Assembly (NCBI GenBank): GCA_964537965.1
Contig: CAZIDB010000098.1
Coordinates: 1-17,010, forward strand
Origin: SURF-24 sp964537965
GTDB lineage: Bacteria > Bacteroidota > Ignavibacteria > Ignavibacteriales > SURF-24
Direction: 5' to 3'
DNA length: 17,010 nucleotides
Shown here: piece by piece, positions 1 to 7,911 of the stretch
How the letters are laid out: every line of letters starts with the position of its first letter
How positions within the stretch are numbered: the first letter of the stretch is position 1
The notes under the pieces: model-generated
Database searches by the model: none
The model's input: the letters and a program-made list of their open reading frames with translations, nothing else
Told to the model about the DNA's origin: nothing
Made by a program: the position numbers and the translations under genes

Positions 1-507
1 GATGCATTTGCTTTTGATATAGGTAGCGTGTTCGAGACTTCATTTCTCAATAATATGAAGCTTGGAATTTCTCTTTCAAATTTCGGGAGCCAGATGCAGT
101 TTGACGGAAATGATTTGCTTGTTACACATGTAGTTCCCGGAAGCCCGACGAACAAACAGATTCCTGCAATACTTCAGACCAATGAATGGAACCTGCCATT
201 ATTTTTCAGAATAGGATTGGCAACAAATGCATTTGAATTTGAAAATTATAAGCTGGCAGTTAGCTATGCAATTACAGATTCGAGAGATTATGAAACACGC
301 CATAATTTGGGCGCGGCCTTTACATTTATGGATGTCCTAACGCTGCGTGGTGGTTACCGTTTTAATTATGATGAAGCAACATTCTCGGCAGGTCTGGGTG
401 TAGCAATACCTTCGGACTTTATGGGTAAAGTAATGTTTGATTATGCCTATACGGATTTTGGTGAATTGAAAGATATTCATCAGCTTACAGTTGGATTAAA
501 CTTTTAA
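1..507 (+). CDS. PorV/PorQ-family outer-membrane protein, C-terminal part
   Basis: The reading frame is open from base 1, so the true start lies upstream; 168 codons are visible. The translation alternates hydrophobic and polar residues like an outer-membrane beta-barrel. It contains a segment ending in LSNFGSQM followed by a GNDLL-like stretch, and it closes with a strand rich in aromatics (FDYAYTDFG) and a terminal Phe (TVGLNF). This pattern is typical of the PorV/PorQ family, 14-stranded barrels. Characterised PorV shuttles T9SS cargo to the attachment complex, and PorQ-like paralogues are common in this phylum. It lies 26 bases upstream of a surface lipoprotein gene and in the same operon as two T9SS cargo proteins, so a cargo- or surface-related role fits. 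It is probably one of several genomic paralogues rather than the core PorV. The N-terminal half and signal peptide are not in the window. Confidence 0.75.
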   Translation, partial: DAFAFDIGSVFETSFLNNMKLGISLSNFGSQMQFDGNDLLVTHVVPGSPTNKQIPAILQTNEWNLPLFFRIGLATNAFEFENYKLAVSYAITDSRDYETRHNLGAAFTFMDVLTLRGGYRFNYDEATFSAGLGVAIPSDFMGKVMFDYAYTDFGELKDIHQLTVGLNF

Positions 508-517
508 TCTTAGTTAA

Positions 518-533
518 CAAAAGAGTTTATAAA
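518..533 (+). promoter_or_regulatory. Translation leader before the lipoprotein gene
   Basis: The bases directly upstream of the ATG at 534 contain CAAAAGAGTTT. The same 11 bases occur before the ATG at 1923 (1908-1918). AAGAG lies 8 bases before the ATG here and may act as a weak Shine-Dalgarno element in an otherwise A-rich initiation region of the kind common in Bacteroidota. Confidence 0.35.
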
Positions 534-1904
534 ATGAAAAGAAATAGTTTTACACCAACTTTAGTATTGATAATACCGGCTGCAATCATTGTACTGATTT
601 TTTTTCTGTTGCAGTTAGCTGGTTGTATGGTTGACCGCGAACCAACAGCGCCGACAGAGATTACTCGTCCCCAGCCGTTTACGCTTGAACCATCAAACGG
701 TACATTAAAGATTGGGCTATCTTCCGCAGTAAAAATGGTTTTTGATGAGCCGATGAACTTAAGTACTTTTAATGGCCGGTTTATATTAAAGGACAAAGCC
801 GGGAATATAGTTGACGGTACATTTGAAGGTTCCGACTCTGTAATAACTTTCCGTCCTTCTTCGGCATTACAAAAAGCAACAATTTATTATGCCGAATTAA
901 AAGGCAGAGTAAGAGATGCAAACAATAATTCAATTGAAGTTAATGGTGAAGCGGTTTTAGATGATACGACTGTAATTTTTAATAACTGGTTTTATACTCA
1001 GGGGGATTATTCAACAGGCGGTTATTACAATATTTATCTGCGCGATAAGAAAGATGGCTCCATAAGAGTTTTTAGTTACTTAGATAGTATGATTACAAAA
1101 ATATCTTCGCTTTCGGCACCGGAAGGAATGATAACTTCTTCAGACGGTAATTATATTTTTATAAGCAATACCGGCAAGAACAAAGTTGAAATTTATAATG
1201 CGTCAACCTTTACGCTTGAAACTTCTCTGGATGTTCCAGCTAATCCTTCCAACCTTGCTGCAAACGGTGATTACGTTTATATAATAAGTGTAAACGGGAA
1301 AGCAATTTCTAAGATTAAGGTCTCAACAAAATCTATTGAATCAACATTTGCTCTTACTTTTTATCCCGGTAAGCTTGCAATATCTTCAGACGGAAGTATA
1401 CTTTATACTTTTGACCAGACCAAAAGAGATCTTTATTTGATTAATTCTTCAAACGGATCAACCATAAAGAAAATCAGCAGTGCGGTAGATAAACTTGTAT
1501 CAGGTGAAATTAAATTTGATAATAATTCAAATACACTTTATATCTGTGACGCTGAAGGTTTTAAACTTAGATCATTAAACAAAGACGGGGCTGCACTACA
1601 AACAATCTTTACTTATCCGAATAATGTAAAACCGGTTGACGTTGCTTTCAATGAGCAATTTTTATATGTCGCATCGGGGAAATCAATTTATAAATACGAC
1701 AAAGCTACAAACACCGAAGTTGATACTGTTACGTTTTTAAATGCAGTTAAGGCATTAACGCTTCTTCCTTCAAATGAAATAATTTTTGCAACGCTTGCTA
1801 CATCAATTTCAATAATAGATGAAAAAACATTTTTCATACTTGAAGAAAAAGACCTTGCAAGCTCCGGTATAGAAAGTATAATTTCAAGCACAAAGAAGTT
1901 CTAA
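534..1904 (+). CDS. Lipoprotein with Ig-like (Big_5) domain and beta-propeller
   Basis: 456 residues. The N-terminus has positive charges, a long hydrophobic core and a lipobox LAGC at residues 28-31, so Cys31 should be lipidated. The residues after it (MVDRE) carry acidic positions loosely like Bacteroidota lipoprotein export signals, so surface display is possible but not certain. Residues about 44-145 resemble an SbsA-type/Big_5 Ig-like domain, which is common in cell-surface proteins. Residues about 165-456 show repeated units of the form 'SSDG-x-x-(I/L)-(F/Y)' followed by a short strand, as in YncE/YVTN-type seven-bladed propellers. No catalytic motif is visible, so a binding or scaffold role is more likely than an enzymatic one. 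It follows the PorV-like gene and precedes a T9SS cargo gene, each after a similar short leader (CAAAAGAGTTT). The partner or ligand is unknown; glycan binding is an inference from the neighbours. Confidence 0.75.
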   Translation: MKRNSFTPTLVLIIPAAIIVLIFFLLQLAGCMVDREPTAPTEITRPQPFTLEPSNGTLKIGLSSAVKMVFDEPMNLSTFNGRFILKDKAGNIVDGTFEGSDSVITFRPSSALQKATIYYAELKGRVRDANNNSIEVNGEAVLDDTTVIFNNWFYTQGDYSTGGYYNIYLRDKKDGSIRVFSYLDSMITKISSLSAPEGMITSSDGNYIFISNTGKNKVEIYNASTFTLETSLDVPANPSNLAANGDYVYIISVNGKAISKIKVSTKSIESTFALTFYPGKLAISSDGSILYTFDQTKRDLYLINSSNGSTIKKISSAVDKLVSGEIKFDNNSNTLYICDAEGFKLRSLNKDGAALQTIFTYPNNVKPVDVAFNEQFLYVASGKSIYKYDKATNTEVDTVTFLNAVKALTLLPSNEIIFATLATSISIIDEKTFFILEEKDLASSGIESIISSTKKF

Positions 1905-1922
1905 AATCAAAAGAGTTTTAAG

Positions 1923-4043
1923 ATGAAGAACAATTACATATTATCAATACTAATTACGCTTACAATTGCACCGGTACTTTTTGCGCAGGCAGACCCAATG
2001 CTTTACCAGCGCTGGAATATAATGAATATAAACAGAGTACGAACTGAGTTTAATAATACAGGGTTACTGTGTGACGGCAACGAGCAAAGTCTTCCATTAG
2101 CACATTCACCTTCGTTTGAATATCCGAACGGTAGTGGAATAAATTATGGCACTGCCGTTGGTGTTGTAATAGGAGCTCCTGCGGGACAGGATCCGGCGGC
2201 AGTGGGCGGTGATAACCCGGATAACGAAGCGTACCTTGACGGGACAATGGATGAAGGCCCTGCGGCATTCTGGGATGAAGAACATTTTGCTCCGTATCCC
2301 GAAGTAGTTGGCGGAAGCAAAGCTGCGATGAGTAATGATAAATCAACCTGGCCAACAAGCGGTACAAATAAAGGATGGCCAGGAACTGTACCCGGAACTT
2401 CTACTCCATTATTGGTTGGTTCAGAAGGTTGGCCGGGAATTGGTGAAGGCGGAGAAAGAATTGCCGACCAGGAAACGTACTCTGTAATGTATGGTTGGCG
2501 GGGAACAGATGAAGGCAATACAAACAGAAGATGGCTTAACACAAGCATGGAAATGCGCGGACTTGCATGGACAGGTGAACTATACCAGGATTTTATAATC
2601 TGGATTTTTGTGGTAAGAAATATTTCTTCTGCACCAATCAAAGATATGCGGGTTGGCATTCATAGCGATTTCAGCTATCTGCCTCTTGCTTTTTCACCAA
2701 CAAGCACCGGGGATGATGACCGGCATTATTATGATAAAGAACTACAGCTTGCATATGGAACAGATGATAATGGTTACGAAGTTAGCCCTGCCGGCAATAC
2801 TCTTGGCGCTTCAGATATTGCGTGGACGGGGACAATGGCTTTAAGAATGCCGGGTAGTGATAATAAAGTTCATACTTATGACGCTTTCCATTTCTGGATG
2901 TCTGCAACAACTCCTGCAGGTAACGGTGCGGATAAAGCATTGTACTATAAATACAATCTTGCAAATCAGAGTGATCCGCAGGACAGCGATAAAGATGGCA
3001 TTGATGATGACTTTGATGAAAATGGAATTCCTGATGACCAGGAAGGCGGACAGGGATATTATTTAGGTTTGGGTGCAGATGGAATTCAATTGCTTGGCTC
3101 AGATGCCTTTACTTTAAATCCGGGTGAAACAGATACTCTTATTTTTGCCACGGTATTTGGCTCATCAAAAAAAGGTTTGTACAAAGCAGCAAACAATGCA
3201 TTAACACTTTTCAATTCCGGCTGGAAGGTTGTTAAAGCGCCTGCCGCTCCAAAAGTTGAAATTATTCCCCAGGATGGTAAAAATATAATTTATTTCAGCA
3301 CTGAAAGTGAAAAAGAAGAAAAGTTTGAAGGATATAAAATTTATCGTTCCGTTGATGATGGCGTTAACTGGGGGACAGAAACGTTTACGGATTTTGCCGG
3401 CGGGCTGCATTACATTCCGCTGGAACAATATGATAAAGTTGATAACATAAAAGGTTACTACCAGACTCTTCCTGAATTCGCATGGTACTATCTTGGAAAT
3501 GAAACCGGTTTGCCGACATTAAAAATAATTGAAGATGAGCAGTTAAGAATATTCAGTAAGGGAGATACAGTTCGTGTTTATACAGATGACCAGGTAGTTA
3601 ACGGGCAGAAATACAGGTATTACATTGCGGCTTACGATACCGGTAATGGAATCACCGGCCCTCTTGAAAACACTGCCGCTTCAACCCCGCAGCCTGGTAC
3701 AAATACAGTACAGGTTGTGCCTCACGCTGCAATTTCTGTCGGTGATGTGTCTAATGTAAAAGTTGTTCCGAATCCTTATGTAGTTGCAAACGGATGGGAA
3801 GTGGGCAAAGAACACATTCTTCAGTTTACGCATCTGCCGGCAAATGCCACAATAAGAATTTATAATGCTGCGGGAGAATTGATAAGAACAATTGAACATC
3901 AGTCATCAAATGCATTGGCGCCAAGCATTGCAATATGGGATTTGAAAAACGAGAACCAGCAGCTTATAAGTGCAGGATTGTATTTTTTCCACATGGAATC
4001 ACCCGCAGGTTCGGCTCAGGGTAAGTTTATAGTGATATTGTAA
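1923..4043 (+). CDS. T9SS-exported protein with Ca-loop-like segment, function unknown
   Basis: 706 residues. A signal peptide at the N-terminus probably ends LFA|QADP, about residue 20. The C-terminal ~90 residues form a T9SS type A sorting domain: it opens with the VPNP motif at 615-618, continues with a strand reading IRIYNAAGELIRTI and ends with GLYFFHMES...GKFIVIL. Such tails send proteins through the outer membrane and are removed on the surface. Residues 354-372 contain two Asp-rich loops (DSDKDGIDDD and DENGIPDD) like thrombospondin type 3 or EF-hand calcium loops. Residues ~440-600 look like fibronectin type III-like beta structure (EGYKIYRS, GQKYRYYIAAYD). The Trp/Gly-rich N-terminal half (about residues 60-330) matches no enzyme family I recognise. 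The end overlaps the next gene by one base (TAATG at 4041-4045). A surface adhesin, glycan-binding or scaffold role is possible; I do not assign one. Confidence 0.75.
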   Translation: MKNNYILSILITLTIAPVLFAQADPMLYQRWNIMNINRVRTEFNNTGLLCDGNEQSLPLAHSPSFEYPNGSGINYGTAVGVVIGAPAGQDPAAVGGDNPDNEAYLDGTMDEGPAAFWDEEHFAPYPEVVGGSKAAMSNDKSTWPTSGTNKGWPGTVPGTSTPLLVGSEGWPGIGEGGERIADQETYSVMYGWRGTDEGNTNRRWLNTSMEMRGLAWTGELYQDFIIWIFVVRNISSAPIKDMRVGIHSDFSYLPLAFSPTSTGDDDRHYYDKELQLAYGTDDNGYEVSPAGNTLGASDIAWTGTMALRMPGSDNKVHTYDAFHFWMSATTPAGNGADKALYYKYNLANQSDPQDSDKDGIDDDFDENGIPDDQEGGQGYYLGLGADGIQLLGSDAFTLNPGETDTLIFATVFGSSKKGLYKAANNALTLFNSGWKVVKAPAAPKVEIIPQDGKNIIYFSTESEKEEKFEGYKIYRSVDDGVNWGTETFTDFAGGLHYIPLEQYDKVDNIKGYYQTLPEFAWYYLGNETGLPTLKIIEDEQLRIFSKGDTVRVYTDDQVVNGQKYRYYIAAYDTGNGITGPLENTAASTPQPGTNTVQVVPHAAISVGDVSNVKVVPNPYVVANGWEVGKEHILQFTHLPANATIRIYNAAGELIRTIEHQSSNALAPSIAIWDLKNENQQLISAGLYFFHMESPAGSAQGKFIVIL

Positions 4044-6190
4044 TGATGAATTACCGGAAATATTATTTGCTGCCTTTGAGTTTGATAATTATGGTGTTTG
4101 CATTTACGCTATCAATAGCCCAGGATAAAAAGCTTGATATCAGAAACAGCAATCTTATACTTGAACTTTCGGATAAACTTGAAGGAAAAATCTTAAAATC
4201 AGATAAAGGCAAAAAAGAATTATCCGTTTCTGAAAAAGTAGTAAGAGTGGTTATCTATAATAAAGAATTATCCTTTCAGAAAGCCGTGTTGAAGAAGATG
4301 AAATTATTCGGTGAAGAATTTATTGTGCTCGATTCCAAAGATGAAGATGGATTGATAAGTCTTTCGGTTAAAATTATTTCAGACGGAAAATATCCGGGGG
4401 CTCTTACTTTTGAAAGTAAACTAAAAAATATTTCTGCCGGTGAAATTTCAGTTGGCGAAATCTCATTGTTCAACTTTTTACTTGATGCTAAGAACTTTGA
4501 TGAAGATAGTTCTTATAAATTCTGGACTTTTCAGGGTGGCTCATATGAATCAAGACGAGACTGGATATTTCCTTTAAATAAAAATTTTTACAGCGAAAAC
4601 CTGATGGGAATGAATGCTGCCGATTACGGCGGCGGAATGCCCGTAGTAGACTTCTGGACAAAGGAAGCCGGTATTGCATTCGCATCAATATCTGACAGAC
4701 CCGAGTGGATTTCATTTCCTGTTAAAGTTTTGGAGAACGGCAAAGTGTCTTTTTCAATTAACGATACGACTAAAAAGATTTTAAAACCGGACGAGGAAAT
4801 TACACTCGTTCCGGTATCTGTTATATTTCATAACGGTGATTACTTTAACGCCCTTAAAATTTATTCTGATATAATTAAAGGAAAATGGTTTTCTACTCCT
4901 TCTAGTGAACAGCAGGCTCTTGAGCCAGAATGGTGTGCCTGGGGATATGAAAGAAACTTCTCCATAGAGCAGATCAAAAAAACTCTTCCTATGGCTCAAG
5001 AGCTTGACTTTAAATGGGCAACCATTGACGACGGCTGGCAGAATGCCGACGGGGACTGGAATCTTGATAAAAATAAATTCCCCGGTGGCGAGAAGGAATT
5101 TAAAGAGCTTGTTGATTTAATTCATTCATATAAAATGAAAGCGCGTTTGTGGTGGGTGCCTTTATCTGCAAGCGATTCATCTTACAACGCAATTCACTTT
5201 CCTGACAAGATGAATGAACGAACAATGAAAATGCAAAGCAAAGTTGCCCTGGAACATCCCGACTGGTTTATATTGGATAAGGACGGAAACAGAGTTCAGA
5301 TTTCATGGTGGAATTCATTTTATCTTTGTCCTGCCGTTAAAGAAGTTAGAAACTACTATAAAGATTTTACTGAAAAAGTTTTTGGTAATTGGGATTTTGA
5401 TGGTTTCAAAATAGACGGGCAGAATTTTAATGCAGTACCGCCTTGCTATAACCCGGCTCATCATCATAAATCTCCGTATGAATCAACTTATGCGGTACCG
5501 GAATATTTTAAAGACATATTTACAACGGCAAGGGATATTAAGAATGATGCGGTTATTCAGCTTTGTCCGTGCGGTACAAACTTTTCAGTTTATAATATTC
5601 CTTATACAAATCAATTTGTCGGATCAGATCCTACAAGTCCGTGGCAGGTAAGGCTACGGGCAAAAACTTATAAGGCTTTGGTTGGGAATAATATTTCTTA
5701 CAGCGGGGACCATGTTGAATTGACGTGCAGAAAATGGAGCGATAAAGAAAATAAGTTTGTAGTTATTGGTCCCGAAGATTTTGCATCCACAGTTGGGCTT
5801 GGCGGAGTAATATCAACAAAATTTACTTATCCCGATATCATTCAGGTAGATTCAAGCTTTATGTTAACTCCCGAGAAAAAAGAAACCTGGAAAAGCTGGA
5901 TGAAGATTTACAATAATGAAAGACTTTCTGAAGGTGAATATCTTAATCTTTATGACATTGCGTTTGATAAACCGGAAACGCATCTGATTAAAAAAGAAAA
6001 TACTTATTACTATTCATTCTTTTCAAATGAAGAATATAACGGACGGGTTGAACTGCGTGGTCTTAAGAATGGTAACTATGAAGTGTTCGACTTTGTAAAC
6101 GACAAAAATTTTGGTGAAGTAAACAGCAATAATCCTTTTCTGAAAATCAATTTTAAGGATTATCTTCTCCTTCGTCTGAAAAAAATCTAA
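4043..6190 (+). CDS. GH36-type alpha-galactosidase-like glycoside hydrolase
   Basis: 715 residues. Predicted to cleave terminal alpha-linked galactose or N-acetylgalactosamine with retention. A signal peptide ends about SIA|QDKK, and there is no T9SS tail, so the enzyme is probably periplasmic. The layout is that of GH36: an N-terminal beta-sandwich (about 30-285), a TIM barrel (about 288-610) opening with WCAWGYERN (297-305), and a C-terminal beta-domain ending LLLRLKKI. Barrel landmarks are IDDGWQ (Asp329/Asp330), the nucleophile motif FKIDG with Asp458, and GSDPTSPWQVR with Asp529 as the likely acid/base. A LCPCG segment lies between the two catalytic residues. All key residues are present, so it should be active. 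The start overlaps the previous stop by one base (TAATG), which suggests translational coupling; a second ATG directly follows at 4046. Alpha-galactosidase and alpha-N-acetylgalactosaminidase cannot be told apart here. Confidence 0.85.
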   Translation: MMNYRKYYLLPLSLIIMVFAFTLSIAQDKKLDIRNSNLILELSDKLEGKILKSDKGKKELSVSEKVVRVVIYNKELSFQKAVLKKMKLFGEEFIVLDSKDEDGLISLSVKIISDGKYPGALTFESKLKNISAGEISVGEISLFNFLLDAKNFDEDSSYKFWTFQGGSYESRRDWIFPLNKNFYSENLMGMNAADYGGGMPVVDFWTKEAGIAFASISDRPEWISFPVKVLENGKVSFSINDTTKKILKPDEEITLVPVSVIFHNGDYFNALKIYSDIIKGKWFSTPSSEQQALEPEWCAWGYERNFSIEQIKKTLPMAQELDFKWATIDDGWQNADGDWNLDKNKFPGGEKEFKELVDLIHSYKMKARLWWVPLSASDSSYNAIHFPDKMNERTMKMQSKVALEHPDWFILDKDGNRVQISWWNSFYLCPAVKEVRNYYKDFTEKVFGNWDFDGFKIDGQNFNAVPPCYNPAHHHKSPYESTYAVPEYFKDIFTTARDIKNDAVIQLCPCGTNFSVYNIPYTNQFVGSDPTSPWQVRLRAKTYKALVGNNISYSGDHVELTCRKWSDKENKFVVIGPEDFASTVGLGGVISTKFTYPDIIQVDSSFMLTPEKKETWKSWMKIYNNERLSEGEYLNLYDIAFDKPETHLIKKENTYYYSFFSNEEYNGRVELRGLKNGNYEVFDFVNDKNFGEVNSNNPFLKINFKDYLLLRLKKI

Positions 6191-6204
6191 TTGCGGAAAA
6201 CTTG

Positions 6205-7884
6205 ATGAACAGAATATTAAATACATTTATTTGTCTTATATCGTTTTTAGTAATCGTTTCTTTTGCTCAGTCTGAAGTTACTTATCTTCCTTCAGATGCT
6301 AAATTCCCTAATCCTGAACGTGGTTTCTATACACATACTGAAGGTTGGAACGATGCGGGTGCGCTTACAGCTTCGCAGTTAAGCGGATTGAAAAGCAAGA
6401 ACCAGACATTAATTTTACGGATGTATTATATTCCTAAATGGAGAAACGCTGACTTGCCCACAACCTTTCTTAATATGCTTCAGAAAGATTTTAATACAAT
6501 GAGGCAATACGGAGTTAAATGCATTCTTCGTTTTGCATACTCAAATGCAATTGGAACTGCAGATGCACCGTTGAGTGTAGTACTTAATCATCTTGAGCAA
6601 CTTAAACTTTACCTTCAAGCGAACTACGATGTAATAGCGTTTATGCAAGCCGGTTTCATCGGTGCGTGGGGCGAATGGCATTCATCAACAAATAATCTTG
6701 ATAATACTTCAAGCAGATCCGCAATTCTGAAAAAGATTCTTGAAGTGCTTCCGCCGGAAAGGATGGCACAGGTAAGAACACCCAATTTTAAACAGGCAAT
6801 ATTTAATAGTTATACTCCCTTATCGGAAGAGCAGGCTTTTACACAAACAGAATTTTCACGTACGGGCCATCATAATGATTGCTTTCTTGCAAGCGAGGAT
6901 GATTACGGAACATACCAGGATACAACAAGAGAAAAAACTTATATTTCGTTGGATACACGCTTCGTTCCTATCGGCGGAGAAACATGCAATCCAACTACCT
7001 ACTCGGAATGTGTGAATGCAGTTTACCAGATGAAAAGGTTACACTGGACGTATGTAAATAGCAATTATCATCAATCAGTTTTAAGCGGATGGCAAAGCCA
7101 GGGTTGTTATGATGAAGTTGTTAAAAAACTTGGTTACCGGTTTGAACTGCTTGAAGGACAATTCACAGATTCAACAAAACCTGGCGGTACATTATCAATA
7201 AATATAAAAATGAGAAACGTCGGCTTTGCTTCTTTATATAATAAGCGTGATGTTGAAATGATTCTAAGAAATGAAGCCGATACTTTTTTTGTAAAACTTG
7301 ATACTGATCCAAGATGGATTATGTCCGGCGATACCGTTGAAATAAAAGCTGATCTTGGAATTCCTTCCGGTATTAATCCCGGTAATTATGAATTGCTTTT
7401 AAATCTTCCTGATCCGCTTTCATCAATTCATTATAACCCGACTTATTCAATCAGGCTTGCAAATATGGATTTGTGGGAGCAGGTTACAGGTTATAACAAA
7501 CTGAATGTAGTAATAAACATTAATCAGAATAATTCTTCACCGGATTATACGGGCTTAAAAGTATTTGAACCATTGACTATTCCAACATCTGTTGAGGATG
7601 AGAGAAAGATCAATCGATTGGATTATAAACTTAAAGTGAGCAACTATCCTAATCCTTTTAATAATGAAACAAAGATAGTTTATAACTTAGACCGGGCAGG
7701 AGATGCGACATTAAAAATTTATAATATGCTTGGGCAGGAAATTCAAACTCTTGTTAATGAAACGCAGGATATAGGTGAATACGAAGTTGACTTCAGTACA
7801 GATAATTTATCCAGCGGAATTTATTTTTATGTACTAAAAATAAAGAGCCAGGTGGCAACCGGTAAAATGATTTTATTAAAATAA
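6205..7884 (+). CDS. DUF4874/DUF4832 protein with T9SS sorting domain
   Basis: 559 residues from the ATG at 6205. A TTG three bases earlier also keeps the frame, but the ATG is preferred. A signal peptide ends about SFA|QSEV. The segment starting NPERGFYTHTE (about residues 31-41) and continuing through LRMYYIP and CILRFAYS to FMQAGFIGAWGEWH (Glu157) is the DUF4874 pattern. The following part, with RTGHHNDCFLASEDDYG (Asp225, Glu231, Asp232), is the DUF4832 pattern. A beta-sandwich of about 100 residues follows, then a T9SS type A sorting domain at 476-559 (NYPNPFN ... KIYNMLGQEI ... GKMILLK). The DUF4874 part has the strand spacing of a TIM barrel, and its conserved WGEWH resembles a catalytic Glu of clan GH-A enzymes. 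The family has no assigned activity that I know of. Its place between two glycosidase genes supports a role in glycan breakdown on the cell surface, which is an inference. Confidence 0.8.
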   Translation: MNRILNTFICLISFLVIVSFAQSEVTYLPSDAKFPNPERGFYTHTEGWNDAGALTASQLSGLKSKNQTLILRMYYIPKWRNADLPTTFLNMLQKDFNTMRQYGVKCILRFAYSNAIGTADAPLSVVLNHLEQLKLYLQANYDVIAFMQAGFIGAWGEWHSSTNNLDNTSSRSAILKKILEVLPPERMAQVRTPNFKQAIFNSYTPLSEEQAFTQTEFSRTGHHNDCFLASEDDYGTYQDTTREKTYISLDTRFVPIGGETCNPTTYSECVNAVYQMKRLHWTYVNSNYHQSVLSGWQSQGCYDEVVKKLGYRFELLEGQFTDSTKPGGTLSINIKMRNVGFASLYNKRDVEMILRNEADTFFVKLDTDPRWIMSGDTVEIKADLGIPSGINPGNYELLLNLPDPLSSIHYNPTYSIRLANMDLWEQVTGYNKLNVVININQNNSSPDYTGLKVFEPLTIPTSVEDERKINRLDYKLKVSNYPNPFNNETKIVYNLDRAGDATLKIYNMLGQEIQTLVNETQDIGEYEVDFSTDNLSSGIYFYVLKIKSQVATGKMILLK

Positions 7885-7902
7885 ACCATACTAAGTTTTA
7901 CA

Positions 7903-7907
7903 AGAGG
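7903..7907 (+). promoter_or_regulatory. Ribosome binding site before the second glycosidase
   Basis: AGAGG lies four bases before the ATG at 7912 and supports that start. The 27-base gap to the previous stop contains no visible hairpin, so read-through from the upstream gene is likely. Confidence 0.5.
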
Positions 7908-7911
7908 TAAA

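Noticed and set aside
354..507. Frame of the first gene as a complete small protein starting at 28 (GTG)
   Set aside because: The frame is open back to base 1 and the residues before the GTG continue the PorV/PorQ-like pattern, so it is the end of a longer gene.
2144..2659. A 171-codon open frame on the minus strand
   Set aside because: It lies wholly inside the T9SS protein gene, has no recognisable family or ribosome binding site, and is low in complexity; it is a shadow of the plus-strand coding sequence.
6202..6204. TTG start for the DUF4874/4832 gene
   Set aside because: An ATG follows immediately at 6205 and gives the same signal peptide; TTG is less likely.
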